DNA of 37,712 nucleotides from Pelagibacteraceae bacterium AG-390-A23 (lineage in GTDB: Bacteria; Pseudomonadota; Alphaproteobacteria; Pelagibacterales; Pelagibacteraceae): the NCBI GenBank assembly GCA_003279775.1, contig QCGW01000009.1, forward strand, positions 1 through 37,712. Direction: 5' to 3'. Positions within the stretch are counted from its first letter, which is position 1, and every line of letters starts with the position of its first letter. Of the stretch, positions 6,787 to 15,227 are shown piece after piece. A program made the position numbers and the translations under genes. The notes under the pieces are model-generated. The model was not told the origin of the DNA. It saw nothing but the letters and a program-made list of their open reading frames with translations, and did no database searches.

Positions 6787-8256
6787 ATGACAGATCTAGA
6801 AAAACACGTTAACCAACCTGGACGTGCGAAATTAGTAAAAGACGTAAGAGCTAAAATTAAAGAATTAGGAATAACTTATATTTATTTTCAATTTATTTCA
6901 GTCACTGGAAGAGTTGTTGGAAAAGGTATCCCAGCTGACCATTGGGAAAGAACTGCTGAAAAAGGTTTTCAATTAGTTTATGGTTCTACTGCAAATTTAT
7001 TCTTAGATCGTCATAATAATTACATCGGTTACGGACCAGAGGCTATGGAGCTTGTGGGAATTCCTGATCCAGAAACGTTTGTCCAATTACCTTGGGACAA
7101 AAGAGTTGCAAGAGTATTTTGTACATGTTTCAGAAATAGAGAAGAGAGAGAAAATCCAGGCGGTCATTTAACTTCTGACTGTAGAGGAAATTTAAGAATA
7201 TTCATGGATGAATTTAAAAAGAAACATGGATTAGAATTAAGAGTTGGTACAGAGCCTGAAATGATGTGGTTAACTAAAAATGAAGATGGAACACCTTCGG
7301 GTAAAGGTTTCTCTAAACCTTTCTGCTACCACATTGATCAATTTGAGTCTTTAAGACCAGTATTCATGAAAGTAATTGAATACGCTAATGCTATGGGCCT
7401 TGATATGATTCAAGGTGACCATGAGGATGCTCCGGGCCAATTAGAGCTTAACTGGACTTATGATAATGTTTTAAGAAATGCAGATAGATTATCTACTTAC
7501 AGACAAATTTGCGCTCAAGTTGCTAGAGAACATAATTTAATTGCCTGCTTCATGACCAAACCTTTTATGGGTGTTTCAGCAAGTGGTTGTCATACAAATA
7601 TGTCTTTATGGAAAGGTGGTAAGATCAGAGTTAATAAACTTGGTCATAAAACTTTACCAGGGGTTGATGGAGTGTTTAGTTATGTTGAGGGTGGAACAAA
7701 TACTTTCATGCCTGATACGAAAGATATGCAAATGCCAGGTAAAATTGGATTACAATCAATCGCAGGTATCATGAAGCACTTGCCAGCCTTAACGGCTCTT
7801 GGATCATCAACTGTAAATTCTTACAGAAGATTATGGGATCAAGGATTTTGGGCTCCTGTTTACGCTGACTGGGGATATCAAAACAGAACTTGTGGTTTAA
7901 GAGTTTCTGCTCCAGGAAGATTTGAGTATAGATCAGTAGACTCAATGCACAATCCTTACTTATTAGGTGCTGCTTTATTAAAAGCTTGCGATGAAGGTAT
8001 AAGTAAGAAAATGAAACCAGCTGCTCCAGAATCTAGAAATATTTATGAAGCTCAAAAAGCTGGTAAAGATGTTAAAAAACTTCCATTAAGTTTAGGTGAA
8101 GCTTTGGATAGACTGGCAGAGGATGACGTAATCAAATCTGCAATGCCAGATGAAATGTATAAAGTTTTCCATTGGTACAAAAACGATGAGTGGGAAAGAT
8201 TTCTTGGTGCAACAACACAATGGGATCTGGATACTTATCTTGATTGTCTACCGTAG
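6787..8256 (+). CDS. Glutamine-synthetase-family ligase of unknown amine substrate
   Basis: A 489-aa type-I-fold glutamine synthetase homologue. Metal-binding motifs are E156/E158 (GTEPEMM), HEDAPGQLEL at 212-221 and SGCHTN with H269. A GTG at 6781 is in frame, but GAGGGGTG at 6776-6783 overlaps it and is better spaced for the ATG at 6787, which is chosen. It begins the tight ligase-mgsABC run, so it most likely makes a gamma-glutamyl amide that feeds those subunits. It is clearly distinct from the GmaS-like ligase at 13899 (HEDANGQFEM). Possible substrates are methylamine, ethylamine, ammonia or another small amine; sequence alone does not decide. Confidence 0.85.
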   Translation: MTDLEKHVNQPGRAKLVKDVRAKIKELGITYIYFQFISVTGRVVGKGIPADHWERTAEKGFQLVYGSTANLFLDRHNNYIGYGPEAMELVGIPDPETFVQLPWDKRVARVFCTCFRNREERENPGGHLTSDCRGNLRIFMDEFKKKHGLELRVGTEPEMMWLTKNEDGTPSGKGFSKPFCYHIDQFESLRPVFMKVIEYANAMGLDMIQGDHEDAPGQLELNWTYDNVLRNADRLSTYRQICAQVAREHNLIACFMTKPFMGVSASGCHTNMSLWKGGKIRVNKLGHKTLPGVDGVFSYVEGGTNTFMPDTKDMQMPGKIGLQSIAGIMKHLPALTALGSSTVNSYRRLWDQGFWAPVYADWGYQNRTCGLRVSAPGRFEYRSVDSMHNPYLLGAALLKACDEGISKKMKPAAPESRNIYEAQKAGKDVKKLPLSLGEALDRLAEDDVIKSAMPDEMYKVFHWYKNDEWERFLGATTQWDLDTYLDCLP

Positions 8257-8288
8257 GTCACAGAAATAGATAGAAAGGGTATAAATAT

Positions 8289-9233
8289 ATGTGTGGAATA
8301 GCAGGTTTAATTCATAGAGGAAAATCTTCTAATGTTGGAAGTGAACTACAAGGTATGCTTCAAGCATTAAAACATAGAGGAGAAGATTCGACTGGGTATG
8401 CTTTATATGGCGATACTGATGGTAAAAATTTCATCATGCGTTTTAAAGTTGGAGAAAACGTTGGAGAAGGAAGCTCATCAGTTATGGAGGATGTATCTGT
8501 TTACGATGAAAGAAAAAAAATTGTAGACGAAACTCTGGCTGAAATGGGAGCTAAAATAGTTAAAGAAGAAAGAACTCTTCCCTACTCTTTAAGATATGAA
8601 ATTGATTATAATGTAAAAGATCTGTTAGAATTTTCACAACGTATAGAAAGTATTCCAGGTGTTGAAATTCTTTCTATGGGTAAATCATTAGAAGTGATTA
8701 AAGATCTTGGAAACGCTAAAATGGTCTGTGACAGATATAGCTTAGATAAAGTTGTTGGAACACATGCTATAGGTCATGCTAGAATGGCTACAGAATCTGG
8801 TGTAGATATCAAATCTGCCCACCCTTTCTGGGGATATCCATTTAGCGATGTATCTGTAGTTCATAATGGACAATTAACAAACTACTGGAATAACAGAAGA
8901 GTTTTAGAAAACAAAGGTATGAGATTTATGTCTGAGTGTGACTCAGAATTAATTGCAGTTTACCTTGCTGAAAAAATGAGAGATGGAGCAACTTTAGAAG
9001 AAGGAATGAAAGCATCTTTAACTGGTTTAGATGGTGTTTTTACTTACTTTGTTGCAACAAAAGACTCTTTGGGAATGGCAAAAGATACTATGGCTGCAAA
9101 ACCTTTGGTCTTATATGAGTCTGATGATTTGGTTGCTATGGGGTCTGAAGAAATTGCAATTAGATCTGTATTACCACAAGAAATTGATACATATGATCCG
9201 TTTGATGGGGAGGTGAAAGTATGGCAAATCTAA
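8289..9233 (+). CDS. mgsA: N-methylglutamate synthase subunit A, class II glutamine amidotransferase
   Basis: A 314-aa Ntn-hydrolase glutaminase domain. MCGIAGLIHRG exposes Cys2 as nucleophile after Met removal. HARMATESG, AHPFW and HNGQLTNYWNNRR match the class II amidotransferase substrate pocket. It is the stand-alone equivalent of the glutamate synthase N-terminal domain. In N-methylglutamate synthase it hydrolyses gamma-glutamylmethylamide and passes methylamine to the FMN subunit. The same three-subunit set is often annotated glxBCD. Its end overlaps the next gene by 13 bases, a sign of translational coupling. Confidence 0.82.
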   Translation: MCGIAGLIHRGKSSNVGSELQGMLQALKHRGEDSTGYALYGDTDGKNFIMRFKVGENVGEGSSSVMEDVSVYDERKKIVDETLAEMGAKIVKEERTLPYSLRYEIDYNVKDLLEFSQRIESIPGVEILSMGKSLEVIKDLGNAKMVCDRYSLDKVVGTHAIGHARMATESGVDIKSAHPFWGYPFSDVSVVHNGQLTNYWNNRRVLENKGMRFMSECDSELIAVYLAEKMRDGATLEEGMKASLTGLDGVFTYFVATKDSLGMAKDTMAAKPLVLYESDDLVAMGSEEIAIRSVLPQEIDTYDPFDGEVKVWQI

Positions 9234-10075
9234 AAACAGTTTCAAAAAAATCAAAAGCCCAATCAATGGGTATGCACACAGAAGTATTAACAGGAAGAAC
9301 CCAACAAAAATTCTTTAATCCTGATGAAGCAGAAAACTTTTATTACTTTGGTACTTACGATGTAGATTTTAATAAAAGAACTGATCTTGATGTTAAAGAC
9401 ATGACAGCTCCTGAGGCTAATAAAGAGATCGATAACTTAATGAGCCAAGGATATGGAACAATAGTAATAAAAAACCCACAAGGTAAACACAGTCTTGGAG
9501 TTGGTATTTTAAATAAACTGAATTTAATTTTTGAAGGAAGTTTAGGATACTTTGGAATGGGTTCTTGTGATGGTCCAATAGTTAGAATTAATGGAAGAGT
9601 TGGATGGTCATGTGCAGAAAATTTGATGGCCGGTAAAGTAGTGATCGAAAAGAATGCTGGATCTTGTTTTGGTGCGGCAATTAGAGGTGGAGATTTAATT
9701 TGTAAAGGCAGTGTTGGTGCTAGAACTGGTATTGATATGAAAGGTGGAACTATAATAATTGGTGGTGATGCTGGTGCCTTTACTGGATTTATGATGCAAA
9801 GAGGAAGAATAATTATTCTTGGTGACGTAGGAATAAACTTAGGTGACTCGATGTATGATGGGACAATTTTCGTAGGTGGAGAAATTGGATCATATGGTAG
9901 TGATGCAGTTGACGCTGAATTAACTAAAAGTGATCAAGATTGGCTCAAAAGAAAATTAAAAGTAGCTGAGATTGGTGAAAATTTTGACGTTAGTAAAATG
10001 AAAAAAATTGTGGCTGGTAAGAAGCTTTGGAATTATGACAATTTGGAACCTACAGAGAAGAAGGGAGCAATATAA
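9221..10075 (+). CDS. mgsB: N-methylglutamate synthase subunit B, GXGXG beta-helix domain
   Basis: A 284-aa protein whose residues ~100-230 carry repeated G-x-x-G-x-G elements (for example GSLGYFGMGSCDG, GSVGARTGIDMKGG, GDAGAFTGFMMQRG, GDVGINLGDSMYDG). These are the signature of the right-handed beta-helix at the C-terminus of glutamate synthase large subunits. It is structural in the synthase complex, linking the amidotransferase and FMN subunits. It has a good ribosome site (GGGGAGGTGA) inside mgsA, and its stop overlaps the next ATG by one base (TAATG), so subunit stoichiometry is probably set by coupling. Confidence 0.83.
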   Translation: MANLKTVSKKSKAQSMGMHTEVLTGRTQQKFFNPDEAENFYYFGTYDVDFNKRTDLDVKDMTAPEANKEIDNLMSQGYGTIVIKNPQGKHSLGVGILNKLNLIFEGSLGYFGMGSCDGPIVRINGRVGWSCAENLMAGKVVIEKNAGSCFGAAIRGGDLICKGSVGARTGIDMKGGTIIIGGDAGAFTGFMMQRGRIIILGDVGINLGDSMYDGTIFVGGEIGSYGSDAVDAELTKSDQDWLKRKLKVAEIGENFDVSKMKKIVAGKKLWNYDNLEPTEKKGAI

Positions 10076-11487
10076 TGCCTAAGAAAAAATCTAAAAAAGT
10101 TAAAAAAAATGGAAAAGGTGTTGGCGGAAAAGCTGATGTCCATGCACATGAAGAAGGTAAAAGAAATAAAAGTTTATTAGGTCATAACGCTATCTTCACA
10201 CCTGAAGTAATAGACGACATTCATATTAAATCTCAATTAGGAAGATACAGAATGCGAGGGATGGCATTGATGAAAAAAATTCCTACTTTTGATGATTTAG
10301 TTTTCTTGCCTGGAACACTAACTAGATTTGTAATCGAAGGTTACAGAGAAAAATGTGAAACAAAAACTGTTATTGGACCAAGATGTGAAAATCCAATTGA
10401 ATTAGATATTCCAGTTTATATTACAGGAATGAGTTTCGGTGCGCTTTCTTATGAAGCAAAAACTGCTTTAGCAAGAGGAGCAACTATGGCTGGTAGTGCT
10501 ACATGTTCAGGTGAAGGTGGAATGATACCTGATGAAAGAAGATACTCTGAGAAATGGTATTACCAATGTATTCAATCAAGATACGGTTTTAATCCACATC
10601 ATGCACAATTAGCAGATGGGATTGAAGTATTTATTGGACAAGGTCAAAAAGTTGGAATGGGTGGACACTTAATGGGTCAAAAAGTTACTGACCAAGTAGC
10701 TGAGATGAGATCATTACCATCTGGTATTGACCAAAGATCTCCAGCGAGACACCCTGACTGGTTAGGACCAGATGATTTAGCTTTAAAAGTAGAAGAGCTA
10801 AGACAATTAACAAAAAATAAAGTGCCAATTCAATTAAAGTTAGGTGCATCTAAAGTTTATGATGATGTGCGTATGGCTGCAAAATGTGATCCTGACTCTA
10901 TTTACTTAGATGGAATGGAAGGTTCTACTGGAGCTGGCCCACATATCGCTGCTGCAAACACTGGTATTCCTGGAATTGCTGCAATTCGAGAAGCTAGAAG
11001 AGCTATTGATGATGTCGGAAAAACTGGAAAAGTAACATTAATTTATGCTGGTGGAGTAAGAGACGGTGCTGACATGGCTAAAGCTTTAGCTCTTGGGGCT
11101 GATGCAATAGCTATTGGTACAGGATCAATGATTGCATTAAATTGTAACAAAGATATTCCAGAAGCAAACTTTGAAAAAGAAATGGGTGTAAAAGCAGGTG
11201 AATGTTATCACTGCCATACTGGACGTTGCCCAGTTGGTGTTGCTACTCAAGATCCTAAATTAAGAGCAAGATTAAACCCTGATGATGCTGCATTAAGAGT
11301 TTATAATTATCTTCACTCAATGACTTTAGAGGCTCAGCTTTTAGCAAGAGCTTGTGGTAAAACAAATATCCACTCTCTAGAACCTGAAGATTTGGCTGCT
11401 TTAACATCAGAAGCATCAGCTTTAGCAAAAGTTCCATTAGCTGGAACTAACTACACAGTTGGTGTTGATAACTACCACAAAATATAG
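10075..11487 (+). CDS. mgsC: N-methylglutamate synthase subunit C, FMN/Fe-S synthase domain
   Basis: A 470-aa protein equal to the FMN-binding synthase domain of glutamate synthase. A TIM-barrel FMN site is indicated by GMSFGALSYEAK (118-129), QLKLGASK, GSTGAGPH and IYAGGVRDGADMAKALALGA. The Fe-S cluster cysteines are C377, C380 and C385 within CYHCHTGRCPVGVATQ. It would condense methylamine released by MgsA with 2-oxoglutarate and reduce the product to N-methylglutamate. Residues 1-20 are strongly lysine-rich (MPKKKSKKVKKNGKG), an extension not needed by the fold and echoed by the next gene. Ordinary ammonia-dependent glutamate synthesis cannot be excluded from sequence alone. Confidence 0.85.
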   Translation: MPKKKSKKVKKNGKGVGGKADVHAHEEGKRNKSLLGHNAIFTPEVIDDIHIKSQLGRYRMRGMALMKKIPTFDDLVFLPGTLTRFVIEGYREKCETKTVIGPRCENPIELDIPVYITGMSFGALSYEAKTALARGATMAGSATCSGEGGMIPDERRYSEKWYYQCIQSRYGFNPHHAQLADGIEVFIGQGQKVGMGGHLMGQKVTDQVAEMRSLPSGIDQRSPARHPDWLGPDDLALKVEELRQLTKNKVPIQLKLGASKVYDDVRMAAKCDPDSIYLDGMEGSTGAGPHIAAANTGIPGIAAIREARRAIDDVGKTGKVTLIYAGGVRDGADMAKALALGADAIAIGTGSMIALNCNKDIPEANFEKEMGVKAGECYHCHTGRCPVGVATQDPKLRARLNPDDAALRVYNYLHSMTLEAQLLARACGKTNIHSLEPEDLAALTSEASALAKVPLAGTNYTVGVDNYHKI

Positions 11488-11495
11488 AGGTAACT

Positions 11496-11906
11496 ATGCC
11501 AAAGAAAAAAAATAAAAAATTAGCAAAAACAAAAGAGATCAAAGGACAGTTAGGTAAAAAGAAAGAGACTGCCAGAGAAAAAATGATTGGTCAGTCTATT
11601 GGTTACAGATACGATGTTAATCTTTTACCTGACTATTCTAAACTAACTCCTTTTCTTAAGAAATATATAGAAGCGATGGGATGGGATGATTTAAATTGGT
11701 TGGAAGATGTTCATATGGGTTATGAAGAAGATAGACCTGCTGTATTCTGCCGAAATGCAAATGGTTGGGTTACAATTCCAAAATCAATTAAACTACCAAA
11801 TAATCAACAAGATAGAGATATGATTGCAAGAGAACTTTTAGTTAAGTTTCAAATGTCTCCAAAACATCCACTTGTTGATTTGAAAAAAGCTTATTTAAAA
11901 TTTTAA
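11496..11906 (+). CDS. Uncharacterised protein linked to N-methylglutamate synthase
   Basis: A 136-aa soluble protein not assigned to any family. It starts eight bases after mgsC with a ribosome site GAGGTAACT. Residues 1-35 are lysine-rich and probably disordered (MPKKKNKKLAKTKE...), very like the first residues of MgsC. Residues ~45-136 look folded, with aromatic and acidic clusters (LPDYSKLTPFL, GWDDLNWLEDVHMGYEED, NGWVTIPKSIKLPN). No signal peptide, membrane segment or Cys-rich site is seen. It is the last gene before a terminator, so it belongs to the synthase operon. An accessory or small-subunit role in the synthase is inferred. Confidence 0.75.
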   Translation: MPKKKNKKLAKTKEIKGQLGKKKETAREKMIGQSIGYRYDVNLLPDYSKLTPFLKKYIEAMGWDDLNWLEDVHMGYEEDRPAVFCRNANGWVTIPKSIKLPNNQQDRDMIARELLVKFQMSPKHPLVDLKKAYLKF

Positions 11907-11933
11907 TATTTCAATTAAAAGTTGATTTTTTTT

Positions 11934-11961
11934 AAAAACCTAGTGCACAAGCTAGGTTTTT
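11934..11961 (+). terminator. Intrinsic terminator of the mgs operon
   Basis: AAAAACCTAG / CTAGGTTTTT forms a 10-bp perfect stem around an 8-base loop. T residues at 11957-11961 close the operon ending at 11906. The A-tract on the other arm also makes it symmetrical. It separates the synthase operon from the amt transcript that starts in the following 70 bases. Confidence 0.85.
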
Positions 11962-12030
11962 AAACGTTTTTATATTTGTATCGAATCATAAAATTTAATA
12001 GGCTCCCATAAACTAATATGGAGAGAGAAT

Positions 12031-13431
12031 ATGACTGATCAGTTAGGTGCTCTTACAACCATATTTACAGAATTTTACTACTGGGTGACAGTGGTACTGA
12101 TGTTCTTAATTCACGTCGGTTTCTGTATGTATGAAGTCGGAGCTTCTCGATACAAACACCATCAACATACTCTTATGAAAAACACGATGCTGATACCATT
12201 GGTTACAGTAACATGGTTTTTATTTGGTTGGTGGATTTACTGGGCTTTTCCAACAGGACCTGGATTAGCACCATCAATAATGAATGAAAGCACTGCGCTC
12301 ATCACAGACGAGTCAGCATTTAGTGCTACATGGTATACGGCTACAAGTGATTTAATGGCTGTCAATTTAGGAGACCACATTTCTGGTGTCTTCTGGGCTG
12401 CCTTTTTACTTTTCTCTTGGACGGCTGCTTCCATCGTTTCTGGAGCAATCATTGAAAGAATTACGACTTTTGCATTTGGTATTTTAGCAATTGCAATTGG
12501 TTCTGTATTTTGGACAATTGATGCTGCATGGGGATGGCACTTCGATGGTTGGATGTTGAAACTTCTAGGATATCACGATGCTTACGCATCAGGAGTGATT
12601 CACGCGATTGCGGGTGGATTTGCTTTAGGTGTTCTAATGGTTTTAGGACCAAGAATTGGTAAGTTTTCGTCTAGCGGTGAACCAAGAAACATTGGACCAA
12701 GAAATCCTTGGTTAGTAACAGTAGGATTATTTTTAATTTATACTGGTTTCTGGGGATTTTACGCAGCATGTAACATACCTATTTTCGACCTTGGACCTGA
12801 GTATGGTATGGAAGGTATATCTTACTGGACAGCAACTAATATCTACGTAACGCCTACTACACTTAGTGGTATTACATTTAACTTCTTGATGTCATTATCG
12901 GGAGGATTATTAGCTGGATATTGGATTGCTAAAGGAGATCCTTTCTGGACTTACTCAAGTGGTCTAGCAGGTGTGATCTGTGCTTCGGCTGGAAATGATT
13001 TATATCACCCAATTCAAGCAATGATCATTGGTATGATCGGTGTTGTTATTGCATATAAACTACATTACTGGGTTGAACGTAAGTTCAAAATTGATGATGC
13101 AGTTGGTGCGGTAGCAGTGCATGGTTATGCTGGATTTGTAGGTCTTGTAATTTGTGGTTTTGTCTTAAATGGTTATCCATCATCTGGTTACAGTGTTGGT
13201 GCTATGTGGGACGGAACAACTTATGCAACAATTAATCCATTAGGGCAGTTCATCGGAGCATTAATTATGTTCGTTGTTCTTGGACTAATACCAGGCTACA
13301 TCATAGCTAAAGTTCTTAACGGTATGGGTAAATTAAGGATCCCACGTGAAGTTGAGATAGCTGGATTAGACTATGAAATGATGGAATCTGCTAAAGAAGA
13401 TGAAAAAGCAGTTTCATCTGCAACCAGGTAA
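12031..13431 (+). CDS. amtB: Ammonium/methylammonium transporter (Amt family)
   Basis: A 466-aa polytopic membrane protein with about 11 hydrophobic helices. The twin pore histidines are seen as H191 (SGVIHAIAGG) and H364 (AVHGYAGF). The structural Asp at the entrance is D183, eight residues before the first His, as in AmtB. GAIIERI matches the AERI motif after helix 3. The sequence is divergent from textbook AmtB: the first pore motif reads DAYASGVIH rather than DFAGG-type. Its ribosome site is GGAGAGAG. Position between the synthase operon and GmaS suggests import or recapture of ammonium or methylammonium released in methylamine breakdown. Substrate preference cannot be told from sequence. 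Confidence 0.9.
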   Translation: MTDQLGALTTIFTEFYYWVTVVLMFLIHVGFCMYEVGASRYKHHQHTLMKNTMLIPLVTVTWFLFGWWIYWAFPTGPGLAPSIMNESTALITDESAFSATWYTATSDLMAVNLGDHISGVFWAAFLLFSWTAASIVSGAIIERITTFAFGILAIAIGSVFWTIDAAWGWHFDGWMLKLLGYHDAYASGVIHAIAGGFALGVLMVLGPRIGKFSSSGEPRNIGPRNPWLVTVGLFLIYTGFWGFYAACNIPIFDLGPEYGMEGISYWTATNIYVTPTTLSGITFNFLMSLSGGLLAGYWIAKGDPFWTYSSGLAGVICASAGNDLYHPIQAMIIGMIGVVIAYKLHYWVERKFKIDDAVGAVAVHGYAGFVGLVICGFVLNGYPSSGYSVGAMWDGTTYATINPLGQFIGALIMFVVLGLIPGYIIAKVLNGMGKLRIPREVEIAGLDYEMMESAKEDEKAVSSATR

Positions 13432-13442
13432 AGGAGGAAAAT

Positions 13443-13673
13443 ATGGCTACAGTTACAAACTGGATAGATCACCTTAATAAGCCAGCAGAAGAAGTTGCTG
13501 GTGCAATTTACCCTGGTGCTGGATCTGTTGAAGGCATACTGGTAATCATTGCATTGATCTTATGGGTTGGTTGGCACGTTTTGACTGCAAGAGCTGAAAG
13601 TGATGAACTTTCAAGACTTGCTAGAAAAAGACATAGTGCTAACGATCACAAAAGCAATATTACCGACTGGTAA
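13443..13673 (+). CDS. Small single-pass membrane protein paired with Amt
   Basis: A 76-aa protein that starts 11 bases after the amt stop codon with a near-perfect ribosome site (AAAGGAGG at 13431-13438). An N-terminal amphipathic region (TNWIDHLNKPAEEVAG) is followed by one transmembrane helix at about residues 29-47 (VEGILVIIALILWVGWHVL). The tail is charged (RAESDELSRLARKRH). No homologue is recognised. Close coupling to amt and a terminator immediately after suggest an accessory subunit or regulator of the transporter; that is inference. Confidence 0.78.
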   Translation: MATVTNWIDHLNKPAEEVAGAIYPGAGSVEGILVIIALILWVGWHVLTARAESDELSRLARKRHSANDHKSNITDW

Positions 13674-13688
13674 TTTAAATTAAAATTT

Positions 13689-13718
13689 GGGCGCTGCTTA
13701 AATGTAGCGCCCTTTTTT
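13689..13718 (+). terminator. Intrinsic terminator of the amt operon
   Basis: GGGCGCTGC / GTAGCGCCC (one G-T pair) forms a 9-bp GC-rich stem around TTAAAT, followed by TTTTTT at 13713-13718. It ends the amt plus 76-aa-protein transcript 16 bases after the stop codon. Confidence 0.92.
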
Positions 13719-13731
13719 ATGTTCTAAATTT

Positions 13732-13881
13732 ATGGAAGATAATAAAGAAGAATTAAGACCCTCAAAAATGAGAGGAGTAGCATTTCCTAAAGCTAAGTAT
13801 GGTGTGATACTAGCTATAATTGTAATTATTGTTGTAAATTTAATTTATTATAAAGAAACAATTTTATCTTTTTTTAAATAA
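13732..13881 (+). CDS. 49-aa small membrane protein upstream of gmaS
   Basis: A short open frame: ATG at 13732, 49 codons, TAA at 13879-13881. It encodes a charged N-terminus (MEDNKEELRPSKMRG) and one strongly hydrophobic helix at about residues 24-39 (GVILAIIVIIVVNLIYY). It ends 17 bases before the GTG of the GmaS-like gene. It follows the terminator closely and has no clear Shine-Dalgarno. The clean hydrophobic/charged layout argues for a real gene, but conservation was not tested. Confidence 0.5.
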   Translation: MEDNKEELRPSKMRGVAFPKAKYGVILAIIVIIVVNLIYYKETILSFFK

Positions 13882-13898
13882 TTATGTTAACTTAGGTT

Positions 13899-15224
13899 GT
13901 GTCTAAAAATTTATTTCAGATTGCTAAGCAAAAAAAAATTAAATATTTTTTAATCAGTTTTGTAGATTTATTTGGTGTATTAAGATCAAAATTAGTACCT
14001 GCTCATGCAATAAAAGAAATGCAAAATGCAGGAGCTGGTTTTGCTGGATTTGCAGCATGGTTAGATATGACACCTGCTGACTCAGACATGTTTGGAATTC
14101 CAGACCCAGATAGTTTAATTCAACTTCCATGGAATAAAGAAGTTGGATGGTTAGCATCTGATTTATGGATGAATGGCAAACCAGTAGATGCGTCACCTAG
14201 AGTGATGTTAAAAAATCAGATAAAAAAACTTAAAAAACAAAATTTAACAATGAAATCAGGTGTTGAGTGTGAATATTTTTTGATTTCACCTGATGGCAAT
14301 TCAATTGCAGATCCAAGAGATACACAATCCAAACCTTGTTATGACCAATCTGCATTAATGAGAAGGTATGATTTAATTAAGGAAATTTGTGACTGTATGA
14401 TTGAAATGGGATGGGGCCCTTATCAAAACGATCACGAGGATGCTAACGGTCAATTTGAAATGAATTGGGATTATTCAGATTGTCTAAAAACTGCAGATAG
14501 ACATACCTTTTTTAAGTTTATGGTAAAAACAATTGCTGAAAAGCACGGATTAAGAGCAACATTTATGCCTAAACCGTTTGGAAATTTAACCGGCAATGGT
14601 TGTCATGCTCACGTATCAGTTTGGCAAGGTAGTAAAAATAAATTCTTAGATAATAAAGATAAACTTGGTTTAAGTAAAATGGCCTATAATTTTTTAGGTG
14701 GAGTAATTAAAAATGCTTCATCTTTATCTGCGTTTTTTAACCCAACAATCAATAGTTACAGAAGAATAAATGCACCACCTACAAAATCTGGAGCATCATG
14801 GTCACCAAGTAGTATTTCCTACACAGGTAATAATCGAACACACATGATAAGAATCCCTGATCCTGGAAGATTTGAATTAAGATTAATGGATGGTTCTGCT
14901 AATCCTTACTTATTGCAAGCAAGTGTTTTAGCAGCTGGTCTTTATGGTTTAAAAAATAAAGTTGATCCAGGCAAACCTTTAGATTGCAATATGTATGAAG
15001 ATCATCATAAATATCCCAACTTACCTAAACTGCCTGATGAACTTGCACAATCATTAAATTTATTAAAAAATAATAAAGATATGAATGATGCTTTTGGCAA
15101 AGATGTTATTGAAAGTTATATAAAGTTAAGAAGTTCAGAAATGAATGAATTCAAATCAAAAGATAGTTTTGATAAAACAAAAGATGTTACAAAGTGGGAA
15201 AAAGATAATACTTTAGATTGTTAG
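13899..15224 (+). CDS. gmaS: Gamma-glutamylmethylamide synthetase (type III GlnT-like GS homologue)
   Basis: A 441-aa glutamine synthetase homologue starting with GTG. Metal and substrate motifs are E123/E125 (GVECEYF), HEDANGQFEM at 179-188, and GCHAHVSVW with H236/H238. The HEDANGQFEM version of the motif and the N-terminus (KIKYFLISFVDLFGVLRSKLVP) fit the GlnT/GmaS branch, which ligates monomethylamine to glutamate using ATP, better than true GlnA. The product would feed MgsABC encoded at 8.3-11.5 kb. It stands four bases before the ammonia-lyase gene, so the two are co-transcribed. Confusion with the other GS homologue at 6787 is the main uncertainty. Confidence 0.78.
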   Translation: MSKNLFQIAKQKKIKYFLISFVDLFGVLRSKLVPAHAIKEMQNAGAGFAGFAAWLDMTPADSDMFGIPDPDSLIQLPWNKEVGWLASDLWMNGKPVDASPRVMLKNQIKKLKKQNLTMKSGVECEYFLISPDGNSIADPRDTQSKPCYDQSALMRRYDLIKEICDCMIEMGWGPYQNDHEDANGQFEMNWDYSDCLKTADRHTFFKFMVKTIAEKHGLRATFMPKPFGNLTGNGCHAHVSVWQGSKNKFLDNKDKLGLSKMAYNFLGGVIKNASSLSAFFNPTINSYRRINAPPTKSGASWSPSSISYTGNNRTHMIRIPDPGRFELRLMDGSANPYLLQASVLAAGLYGLKNKVDPGKPLDCNMYEDHHKYPNLPKLPDELAQSLNLLKNNKDMNDAFGKDVIESYIKLRSSEMNEFKSKDSFDKTKDVTKWEKDNTLDC

Positions 15225-15227
15225 TAC

